This document shows positions 1-7,722 of a stretch of 25,649 nt of DNA, piece after piece. Positions within the stretch are counted from its first letter, which is position 1. Every line of letters starts with the position of its first letter. Position numbers and translations under genes: made by a program. The stretch spans positions 1-25,649 of the forward strand of contig JAEWAQ010000021.1 in the NCBI GenBank assembly GCA_023391635.1. The letters are read 5' to 3'. The notes beneath the pieces were generated by a model. That model saw only the letters and a program-made list of their open reading frames with translations. It was not told the DNA's origin and did not search any database. The stretch comes from Bacillota bacterium. GTDB taxonomy: Bacteria > Bacillota > Bacilli > Paenibacillales > Paenibacillaceae.

Positions 1-100
1 CCATTCCCACCATTTTGTGTCACACAGCCGCTATTTGCCGATCTTGCCCACCATTCCCACCATTTTGTGTCACACAGCCGCTATTTGCCGATCTCACCCA
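1..100. repeat. 50-bp tandem direct repeat, two copies
   Basis: Positions 1-50 and 51-100 are the same 50-bp unit, differing only at 45-46 (TG) against 95-96 (CA). Each unit contains the 11-mer palindrome TGTGTCACACA followed by GCCGCTATTTGCCGAT. The sequence continues into a weaker third unit (101 onward) that includes TGCCGACCGCACCA at 128-141, a core also seen three times at 13772-13886. There are no unique spacers, so this is not CRISPR. The array may continue left of the window. Confidence 0.9.
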
Positions 101-182
101 CCTTTCCCGCTTGACTCACCATCACAATGCCGACCGCACCATGACGATTACCTTAATGAAAGCTTGCCGACGAAATGCACGA

Positions 183-205
183 AAGACCGCCAAATTGACG
201 GTCTT
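183..205 (-). terminator. candidate terminator after the nth-dynamin operon
   Basis: A seven-base-pair hairpin (AAGACCG at 183-189, CGGTCTT at 199-205, 9-nt loop) lies about 29 bases past the dynamin stop codon. Read on the minus strand it is followed by TTTCGTGCATTTC, which is only moderately U-rich. The position is right for the end of the operon, but the tail is weak. Confidence 0.45.
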
Positions 206-233
206 CCTTCGAAATCTCTGTACAAATGCCCAA

Positions 234-3200
234 TTAGTCGGCTTGAATCTGCTGCCACTTCGAGCGGATGCGCGCGATCCGATCGGGCAAGTCCGGCTGC
301 TGGAGAGATTCGCCCAAGTGTTGGGCGAATGCGGCCAGTTCGCCAGCCATGCGAGAATAGGCTTCCTGCAGCAAACGACGATATGCTTCGGCGATGAGCA
401 GTTGCCACTGCGCTTGCAGATCCGCCAGCCATGGGTCAAGCGACTGGAAGAGCAACGGCTCAGCCTGCTCCTGCAGCGCCTTCTTCCCTTCGTTCTCGAA
501 GAAATGCCGGGGCGACTTGAACGCCTGCCACAGCCGTCTGGCTTCCATCTGCGGGCCAGCGGCGAACGGCTCGTTCATCGGCCACTGCATGGCCGTCTGG
601 GCGTTCGAAGATGTCGCAAATCCTTCGTCAGCCCACTCTGCCGCGGCTTCGGCCAGCTGATCTTCCACTTGCCGCTGCAATGCCGCTTCCAGACGCAAGC
701 CTGCTGCCCGCATCTCCTGCTGCATATCTTCGCCGACGCTGCGCTTCAGATCGTCCCAGCAGGCAACAAGCAGCTTCCTCAAGTCGCGGCCGTCATCCTG
801 CAAGACCGACGGATGGAACGCCGTCTGAAAATGTTCGCCATAGCGGTAATAGACACGCTGGCGCGAATGAAACAGCTGTTCCGCGAGCTCCTGCTGGATC
901 GGCTGAAGCACCGCCTCCGGCACGCTGCCGGCCGCGCGTTCGCGCCACGTTTGCGCTTGCGCAAGCCTTCTGCGCACTTCTTCCTCGCGGCTGGCGGCAT
1001 CTGCGGAAGCTGCGTGCAGCCAGCCTTCCAGTTGCTTGCCTGCACGCTCCAGCTCCTTGCGCGCCTTTGCGGCAGCCATTTCACCAAGCTCCGTTCCGGC
1101 GAATGCGCGGAACGCGGCTTCGAACGCCGCCATGCCGGACGCCTCCCAACCGCCGCGATCGCCAACTATTCGAGCTTGCAAGCCGTTAAGGCTGGATACA
1201 GCGAGCAAACGCGGATGACGGATCCCGTGCTTCAGCAGTTGAGCCGCCACATGTTCCTGCACCGCTTCACGTTCCTGATCGGAGGAAGCAAGGTCTGCGG
1301 CATTGATCAAGAAGAACATCTTATCCAGCTCGAATACGTCCTTGACGCTGCCAAGCTGATTCAAGAAGCGGCGATCCGCCTCTGTGAAAGCATGATTGTA
1401 ATACGTGACGAACAAGACGGCATCGGCATTTTTGATGTATTCGAAAGCGACGCCAGTGTGTCTGGCGTTGATCGAATCCGCGCCAGGCGTATCGACGAGC
1501 ACCGCGCCGCTGCGCGTTAGCGTCGAATCGACCGCCAGGTCGATCTCCGCGACGAAGCAGGAAGCCTGCTCGTCTGCGGCATAGCGGCGATATTCGGCTT
1601 CCTCGACAATGAAGGCGGCGCCCAGCTTGGCGCCATACGTCGGCCAACCCGCAGATGCGGCCTGCAGGAAAGCCAAGTGTGGCTTGCCGCGCGGATGTAC
1701 CTCATCCGCAGGCAGGCGCAGCGCCATCGCGAGCAACGCCCCTGCGTTATCTCCCGCCGCTTCGACTTCCGCTGCCGTAATGCCCAATCGCTGCAATGAA
1801 TGCCGGATATCCTCCAGCATCGCTTCTGCAGATTTCATCGTGATTCGGGCAGTACCATCCGCAAGTTCTGCTGTCGGCGCCACGATGCGGTTGATTGTCG
1901 CCGTTGTCGGATTCGGGGAGACCGGCAGCGCGGCCCGGCCGACCATCGCATTCGCGAACGACGATTTGCCAGCACTGAACGCGCCGAATAATGCGATCGT
2001 GAATTTCCGTTCGCGAAACCGGGCGGCTCGCACACGCAGCGAATCAGCAACACCGGCGAGCGACGGAATCGAACCGAGCAGCTCCGCCGCCTGTTCCAAT
2101 CGCTCCACGACGCGGCCAGGCGCGCCAAGCGGAAAATCCGCTTCCGCGATTTCGTTCTGGCGCTTGCCTCCGCTCAGCATGTCAGCCATGCTTCCGCCGT
2201 TTACACGGCCTGTCGCATTTTCGCCTCTAGACAAGGCATCTGCCGACTCATCGCCATTTAATGCACCATCATCAACCTCGCGAACGACACCAGTTGCGCC
2301 GTCTGCTTGGTGCCCGTCAAGATCAGCCTGATCACCCGCTGACGAAGCGAGCCGCTCAGGCCCTGGCAGTTGCAACACCTCCGCTGCTGCCACCCGTTCG
2401 GGCAATAGCGCCAGCAGCCGTTCCATCTCCACACGTTCCTTGTGTTCCAGGTCGGCTGCCGCTGCGGCAGCCGCTTCCCGTTTCCGGAGCTCAGCCAGCT
2501 CTCCCGCCAACCGCCGCGCCTCCTGCTCCCGTTCGGGACCGCGAAGCGCCTCGATCTGCGCATACCAAGCCAGCGCGTCCCGACGGTAGGCCGCCCGCAC
2601 ATCCGCGCTCAGATCCGCCGCATAATGCAACGTCGCCTGTCCGTCCGCGCTCGTACCGGGCTTAACCCGGCTGCGCAACCATTCGGGCGTGACATGCACG
2701 GCGAAAGCCGCCGCTAGCGAATCTTCCATCGCGACGCCCGTCCAGCCGGCCTCGCGCGTTTCCCGCCGCAACAAATCGCGGACATGCGCGTCCAAACCCG
2801 CGACAATCTGCCGGTCCATATCGTCCGCCAGCTGCCCCAGCCGCCGCTCACGCTCGGCTTCCGTCTTGGCCGCATTCGCGAACCAGCCGACTTTGAAGCC
2901 CGGCTGCATGCTCTCCAGCACCGCGGCCGCCTTCTCCCGCGTCTGCGCCGGCGTCAGGTTGGCATTCGCGAGCAGGCGGTCCAGCTCGGCACGGAACTCT
3001 TCCTTGCGATCATCGTCCGCAGCACGACCGCTTTCCGCCTCCGCTTCCAGACGAGCCCGCTGCGCGGCGAGTTCCCGCAAAGCTTCCGCTCCCTCGTCCA
3101 CGTCCGCTTCCGTCAGCAGCCGCTCCCGTTCCTCACGATTGCCGGCATGCAGCGACTCGCGGAACCGCTCGGCCAGATAGCGCGCCGATCGCTCCGTCGA

Positions 3201-4058
3201 ACGCATCATGAGCTCCCCGCGCAGCGGCTTCAGCCGCTCCAGCACCGACAGAAGCTCCTCCCATTCGGACAGCGGATGGTCCGGTTCCCTAAGCGACAGA
3301 AATAGCAGCCCTGCCGGTTCGATTCCCCATGCGGCGAATGACGCCTCGATGCCTTCGCGGAATGCGCCGAACGCGACTTCCGCTTCGCGGTGCTTGTCGA
3401 TCTGGTTCACGACGACGTATGTCGGCTTGCCCCATTCCGCTAGCGTCCGCAGGAAACGGAAATTGACATCGGCCAGCACGTGATTGTAGTCCGTCACATA
3501 GACGACCGCATCCGCCAGATGAAGCGCGGATTCCGTCGCGGCGCGATGCGCGCCGTCCGTCGAGTCGACGCCTGGCGTATCGACGATCGCCATATGTTCG
3601 CCTAGCAACGCCACCGGATATCGGACATCGATCGATGCGACTCCTTCACCATCCACTGCGAAACCTTGCAATGCATCCATCGCGATTTCGCGATCTTCCA
3701 CCACAAATCCGTCCCGATCCCTCATACAGACGTGCGCCGACGGCAGCCCGCCACGGATCGTAACGACGTTGGCGCTTGTCGGAATCGGTGAAGACGGCAG
3801 CAGCGCGGCCCCGCACAGCTTGTTGATCAGCGTGGATTTGCCCGCCGAGAAATGCCCGCAGAAAGCGACCGTCAAACAATCTTCCGCCAGCTTGGTCGCC
3901 AGATCGTTGAATTTGCCTCCATGTTCGGCGTCCCCGGCATCGCTTGCAAACGATGACATCCGAACCAGCGCCTTTTGCAACGCTTCTCTATCCTCTTTAT
4001 CCTGTCTATCCTGTAAATGATCAGTCATGTCCCGATCCACCACTTCAAGCCGATTCAA
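234..4058 (-). CDS. dynA: two-headed bacterial dynamin-like GTPase (DynA family)
   Basis: Large membrane-remodelling GTPase of 1274 residues, close to the roughly 1200 of Bacillus subtilis DynA (YpbR), which fuses two dynamin modules in one chain. Module 1 has the P-loop GHFSAGKST near residues 68-76, switch DTPGVD near 160-165 and NQID near 218-221. Module 2 repeats this with GAFSAGKSS near 690, DTPGAD near 853 and NAAD near 916. Long Glu/Arg/Ala-rich helical stretches follow each head, as expected for the stalk. The start chosen is TTG at 4058: it has AAGGAG nine bases upstream and overlaps the nth stop as TTGA, which suggests translational coupling. The ATG at 4028 is the alternative but has a poorer ribosome site. 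Known family roles are membrane fusion/tethering and resistance to membrane stress and phage; the role here is inferred from family. Confidence 0.93.
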   Translation of the reverse strand: MNRLEVVDRDMTDHLQDRQDKEDREALQKALVRMSSFASDAGDAEHGGKFNDLATKLAEDCLTVAFCGHFSAGKSTLINKLCGAALLPSSPIPTSANVVTIRGGLPSAHVCMRDRDGFVVEDREIAMDALQGFAVDGEGVASIDVRYPVALLGEHMAIVDTPGVDSTDGAHRAATESALHLADAVVYVTDYNHVLADVNFRFLRTLAEWGKPTYVVVNQIDKHREAEVAFGAFREGIEASFAAWGIEPAGLLFLSLREPDHPLSEWEELLSVLERLKPLRGELMMRSTERSARYLAERFRESLHAGNREERERLLTEADVDEGAEALRELAAQRARLEAEAESGRAADDDRKEEFRAELDRLLANANLTPAQTREKAAAVLESMQPGFKVGWFANAAKTEAERERRLGQLADDMDRQIVAGLDAHVRDLLRRETREAGWTGVAMEDSLAAAFAVHVTPEWLRSRVKPGTSADGQATLHYAADLSADVRAAYRRDALAWYAQIEALRGPEREQEARRLAGELAELRKREAAAAAAADLEHKERVEMERLLALLPERVAAAEVLQLPGPERLASSAGDQADLDGHQADGATGVVREVDDGALNGDESADALSRGENATGRVNGGSMADMLSGGKRQNEIAEADFPLGAPGRVVERLEQAAELLGSIPSLAGVADSLRVRAARFRERKFTIALFGAFSAGKSSFANAMVGRAALPVSPNPTTATINRIVAPTAELADGTARITMKSAEAMLEDIRHSLQRLGITAAEVEAAGDNAGALLAMALRLPADEVHPRGKPHLAFLQAASAGWPTYGAKLGAAFIVEEAEYRRYAADEQASCFVAEIDLAVDSTLTRSGAVLVDTPGADSINARHTGVAFEYIKNADAVLFVTYYNHAFTEADRRFLNQLGSVKDVFELDKMFFLINAADLASSDQEREAVQEHVAAQLLKHGIRHPRLLAVSSLNGLQARIVGDRGGWEASGMAAFEAAFRAFAGTELGEMAAAKARKELERAGKQLEGWLHAASADAASREEEVRRRLAQAQTWRERAAGSVPEAVLQPIQQELAEQLFHSRQRVYYRYGEHFQTAFHPSVLQDDGRDLRKLLVACWDDLKRSVGEDMQQEMRAAGLRLEAALQRQVEDQLAEAAAEWADEGFATSSNAQTAMQWPMNEPFAAGPQMEARRLWQAFKSPRHFFENEGKKALQEQAEPLLFQSLDPWLADLQAQWQLLIAEAYRRLLQEAYSRMAGELAAFAQHLGESLQQPDLPDRIARIRSKWQQIQAD

Positions 4059-4756
4059 GTTGCAGCGCTCCTTTTCCCCTTCTTGACTTGCTTCGCCTGC
4101 GGCGGCTTGCGGAGCGCCGCTTTCATCCGCGCTTTGCCCTCCTTGCACCGGTCCAGCAAAGGACAAACCTCGCATTGCGGATTTTGCGCCTTGCAATGAT
4201 AACGTCCGAAAAAAATCAACCGATGATGCGTCAGCGTCCATTCGTCCCGGGGAACGAGCTTCATCAGCTTCTTCTCCACTTCCAGCACCGAATCGTCCGC
4301 CTTCGCGATACCCAGACGCTTGGAGACGCGCTCTACGTGCGTATCCACGGCGATAGCCGGCTGGTCGAACGCGTTGGACACGACGACGTTCGCCGTCTTG
4401 CGGCCTACGCCCGGCAGCGTTATAAGCGCTTCGTGCTCCCGCGGCACTTCTCCGTTATATTGATCGATCAGAATACGGCATAGCTTCTGGATGTTCGCCG
4501 CCTTGTTGCGGAACAGGCCGATCCGCCGGATGTCGTTCTCCAGCTCTTCCAGCGGAACCCCCAAATAATCTTGCGGCGACCTATACTTATCAAATAACGA
4601 TGCCGTCACTTTGTTCACCGTCTCGTCGGTGCATTGCGCCGACAACAGGACGGCAATCAGCAGCTCGAACGGATTGCGGTGATTCAATTCGCAATGCGCA
4701 TCCGGGAACATGACGGCGATCTCGTCCAATACTTGTCTCATCGCAGCAGCATTCAT
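4055..4756 (-). CDS. nth: endonuclease III (DNA glycosylase/AP lyase)
   Basis: Base-excision repair enzyme that removes oxidised pyrimidines and cleaves abasic sites. It has 233 residues, within the family's usual size. The helix-hairpin-helix LPGVGRKTANVV carries the catalytic lysine, and AVDTHV carries the conserved aspartate. The C-terminus has the 4Fe-4S pattern C-x6-C-x2-C-x5-C (CKAQNPQCEVCPLLDRC). The start is ATG 4756 (MNAAAMRQVLDEI); AGGAG lies 13 bases upstream, a little far, but the protein aligns with the family from here and the further upstream in-frame sequence (to 4909) runs into the preceding terminator. It is the first gene of a two-gene unit with the dynamin gene. Confidence 0.96.
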   Translation of the reverse strand: MNAAAMRQVLDEIAVMFPDAHCELNHRNPFELLIAVLLSAQCTDETVNKVTASLFDKYRSPQDYLGVPLEELENDIRRIGLFRNKAANIQKLCRILIDQYNGEVPREHEALITLPGVGRKTANVVVSNAFDQPAIAVDTHVERVSKRLGIAKADDSVLEVEKKLMKLVPRDEWTLTHHRLIFFGRYHCKAQNPQCEVCPLLDRCKEGKARMKAALRKPPQAKQVKKGKRSAAT

Positions 4757-4885
4757 AAGCGGTTCAGCACTCCTCTTGTCCTCTCCCTGAGGTGCAATTC
4801 CTACCCAAGTGTACCGAATCCTCGACAGTCCGGCAATATCCAATCGCAGTATCCGCACCCCAACTTGCTTCAAGACACAAACAAA

Positions 4886-4901
4886 GCCGCCCGAAGGCGG
4901 C
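4886..4901 (-). terminator. rho-independent terminator of the SLH gene
   Basis: On the minus strand GCCGCC-TTCG-GGCGGC forms a perfect six-base-pair stem with a UUCG tetraloop, followed by TTTGTTTGTG. It lies 17 bases after the SLH gene stop codon and separates that gene from nth. Confidence 0.85.
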
Positions 4902-4918
4902 CCGTTCATAAGCGCGGA

Positions 4919-7666
4919 TTAACCGATTTTCGAAACTTCGACCACTTTGCCTCTCAGCACGTAAATCGCCAGCAGATCCCCGTCCTTCAATTGGCTCGCG
5001 ATCAGGTTCGATGCGCCGTTATGAATGTACGTATCATTCTCAAGCTTGAACGTATTGTCGTCGTTCGCATTTACCTTCTTCACGAGAATCGCCTTCGTTG
5101 ACGCATCGTACTTCCAGAATGTCTTGTTGACCGGAGCGACGATTTCGATGACGGTCAGGTCGTCTTCCGACGTGCGTATCTCCACGCGGTCGCCTGCCGA
5201 TACGCTCGCCAGTGTGTTCGTCTGTCCGCCGTTCTTGAACACCTGCGGCGCGAAGCCGACCGACTTCGTGACGGACTTGCCGCCCGGAAGGCCGATTTCG
5301 AGTGTTGCGGCGCTTAGGTTCACCGACAATACTTGTCCGTAGACCATCGTGACGATCTTGATCTTGGACAGCGTCTGCCGATCCTCGAACGTGAAGTTGG
5401 CGATCATGCCCGGCAGCAACTGGCCCAGCGTAATCGTGGCGCCGGACTCGTTCTGCACCGGAATCGAAGCCGGCACGATCCAATCTTCCGTCGTCGTCGC
5501 GCCTTGCCGCTTAACGCGCACTTTCTTGTTCACCGCATCGACCGAAACGATTTCCAGCTGCGCCGTTTTCCGGACTTGGATTTTCGTGATTTGATCCTGG
5601 TTATCGTTGAGCGTTGCCGTCACTTGATCCCCGGCTTTCAAGTCGGCAAACGTCATCGAGGTTCCATATGCATCGACATAAGGATACTGATTCTGATAGT
5701 TCAAAGTGACGACCTGGTTCGTGTTGACTTGCAGTTTCAGCGTCTTGGCCGTCGTGTTGTTCTCAAGCACCGTGCCGATATATTTGGCGACGAAGAAGAT
5801 CGTTACCGCATTATCACCGCTATAGGCGATCGAGATTTTCTTGCCCGGTGTCAACTTTGGAACTGCTTGTTCAAACGGAATTGACACTCCATCAAGATCG
5901 TATTTCACATTCGTCCCGAGTTGGTAGTTTCTCCCTTGCCCCGAAGAGATTGAAACATTCAAATTTTTGGTATTGGCCGTGTATGATTCAATGGTAACGC
6001 CTGTGAGCAATTGAACATTCCGATCGATAACATTAATTTTTGTAACTTTCCCATTATTTTCATCAATCGTCAACGTTACATTGTCTTTATCCTGAAGATC
6101 ATTCATTCCAGCATTTGACAAACCTTGAATATTCACAGCAACATTGTCAACCACCGGGTACGTCAAATACTGGTAGGTATTGTCTTCAGCACTTGTGATC
6201 GTGATAATCTTTTTGATGCTATCATGTGTGACAAATGAACCGTTAACGGTTCTGAACAATCGCTTGGCGATCGTAATCGATGTCAGCACGCTGTTCTTGA
6301 TTTCATAAGTGATCGAGTCTCCGACAAGCAGCTTGTCATGCGCAACCTCTTCGTCGACGAGCTTGAATGCCGCCCCATCCGGTACAGTCAAGTCTTCGGG
6401 CGTGCCCGTCGCCGGATCAGACAGCCGGAGCGCGCCGGTCGCGGCGTTCCAGGATACGACGGTGCCGCCGCCGGTCTTGTTCAGCATCACTTGATTCACT
6501 TTCACGGAAAACACGCGCTTGTCCGAACGTAGCGTATCAACGTTCAAACTGACGCTTGCGCCGTCGGGAATATCCTCTATAGCGACCGTAGATCTTTCGG
6601 CATCGGTAGCCGAAGGTGGATTCGTCGGATCGTAGCTGTACGTCTGCGTAGTACCATTAACAACCAGCGACAACTTGCCAGTTGTCGATTCCAATTTGCT
6701 GAACTTGCCTTCCACGGTTGAAATATAAGACTGCTCGTCTGCTTGCTCTACATACCCGATATTGCCATTGTCGTCGTGGATCAGGATCACTTTGCTGTAA
6801 GGCTTCAAAGCCGTAGCCGCGATGGGCGTATTCGAACTGTGCGTAGCGAACATCGCGTTCGCGTCAAGCGTATATTCGTGTTGGGTGCCGTCATCGTGCA
6901 GGAGCGTAATCTTGCCTGCATCAATCTTGATCAGCACACCGGACACTTGACCGGAATAGACAACGTCCACTTGCGGTTCCGCCAGGCTGAACAGAGTGAC
7001 GAGCGATGCCCGGTTGATCGGAGATTTCGGTTCGAAAGTCGTCGCTGTCATGCCGCTAACGAGCTTCATATCCACAGCCGTCTTCACGTAGGGAAGCAGT
7101 TTGGGATCGATCTTGTCGTTATCGGAGAATGTCGTGTTCTTACCGGTATTGGCAAGCGCCTCCGCCTCTTTGCCGATGGCGCGGATCATCAGCTTGACGA
7201 CCCATTCGCGGGAAGCCGGCGACTCTCCCCAGGATTTGCCGGACTCGGCCATCGCCAGATCGAACTCTTCGTCCTTGGCAATCAGGCCGCGGTTGAATGC
7301 TTCGTAAACGTAGGCTTTGGCGTAGTCCTTCATCTCAAAATAGCTCGGGAACGCGACTGAAGTGTTCTTGTTGACCGAATCCTTCAAGCCCATGAAGCCA
7401 AGCGCCACGATCACGGCGTCCTGTCGGCTGATATTGCCGGACGGATTGAACTTGCCGTCACCCGTGCCGTTAATGACTTGCTGATAGAACAGCTTCGTTA
7501 TATGCTTCAACGCCCAATGATCTTGCTTTACATCCGTGAACGGATTGGAAGCCGCGGCCGAAGCCGGAGCGCCGGACCAAGCGGTCCCCGTCCATACCAT
7601 GGCGGACAACGCCGTAATCGAGATCCATCGCTTCATTCGAAGCTTGTTGTGATTCGTTTTTGCCAT
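4919..7666 (-). CDS. exported SLH-domain protein with nine beta-rich repeats
   Basis: A secreted, wall-attached protein of 915 residues. The first 40 residues are a signal peptide (KRW, hydrophobic core, APASAAA). Three S-layer homology domains follow: about 40-94 (NPFTDVKQDHWA), 100-165 (degenerate) and 178-235 (TFSDNDKIDP, MTATTFEPKSPINRA). SLH domains normally bind pyruvylated secondary cell wall polymer. The rest, about 238-915, consists of nine degenerate repeats of 64-82 residues starting near 238, 317, 399, 472, 554, 629, 701, 775 and 848. Each has a pattern like G-x-V, short strand pairs, then L-x-x-GD-x-V and a final I-x-x-I-x-V. I do not recognise this repeat as a named domain. The start at ATG 7666 has AGGGAGAGGG six bases upstream. 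It lies 56 bases behind the amidase gene, probably in the same operon. DNA for repeats 4-5 (5941-6240) is only 37% GC. Confidence 0.9.
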   Translation of the reverse strand: MAKTNHNKLRMKRWISITALSAMVWTGTAWSGAPASAAASNPFTDVKQDHWALKHITKLFYQQVINGTGDGKFNPSGNISRQDAVIVALGFMGLKDSVNKNTSVAFPSYFEMKDYAKAYVYEAFNRGLIAKDEEFDLAMAESGKSWGESPASREWVVKLMIRAIGKEAEALANTGKNTTFSDNDKIDPKLLPYVKTAVDMKLVSGMTATTFEPKSPINRASLVTLFSLAEPQVDVVYSGQVSGVLIKIDAGKITLLHDDGTQHEYTLDANAMFATHSSNTPIAATALKPYSKVILIHDDNGNIGYVEQADEQSYISTVEGKFSKLESTTGKLSLVVNGTTQTYSYDPTNPPSATDAERSTVAIEDIPDGASVSLNVDTLRSDKRVFSVKVNQVMLNKTGGGTVVSWNAATGALRLSDPATGTPEDLTVPDGAAFKLVDEEVAHDKLLVGDSITYEIKNSVLTSITIAKRLFRTVNGSFVTHDSIKKIITITSAEDNTYQYLTYPVVDNVAVNIQGLSNAGMNDLQDKDNVTLTIDENNGKVTKINVIDRNVQLLTGVTIESYTANTKNLNVSISSGQGRNYQLGTNVKYDLDGVSIPFEQAVPKLTPGKKISIAYSGDNAVTIFFVAKYIGTVLENNTTAKTLKLQVNTNQVVTLNYQNQYPYVDAYGTSMTFADLKAGDQVTATLNDNQDQITKIQVRKTAQLEIVSVDAVNKKVRVKRQGATTTEDWIVPASIPVQNESGATITLGQLLPGMIANFTFEDRQTLSKIKIVTMVYGQVLSVNLSAATLEIGLPGGKSVTKSVGFAPQVFKNGGQTNTLASVSAGDRVEIRTSEDDLTVIEIVAPVNKTFWKYDASTKAILVKKVNANDDNTFKLENDTYIHNGASNLIASQLKDGDLLAIYVLRGKVVEVSKIG

Positions 7667-7722
7667 AGACTTCCCTCTCCCTGGTTGCATGCCGGCTCCC
7701 GCGAAGCGCGTCATGAAGGATA

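Noticed and set aside
1..142. CRISPR array
   Set aside because: The repeat units are directly adjacent with no unique spacers, and no cas genes are present.
15..1520. 501-codon open frame on the plus strand opposite the dynamin gene
   Set aside because: It is antisense to the second GTPase module, has no recognisable domain, and arises from GC-rich codon structure. The minus strand carries clear P-loop motifs.
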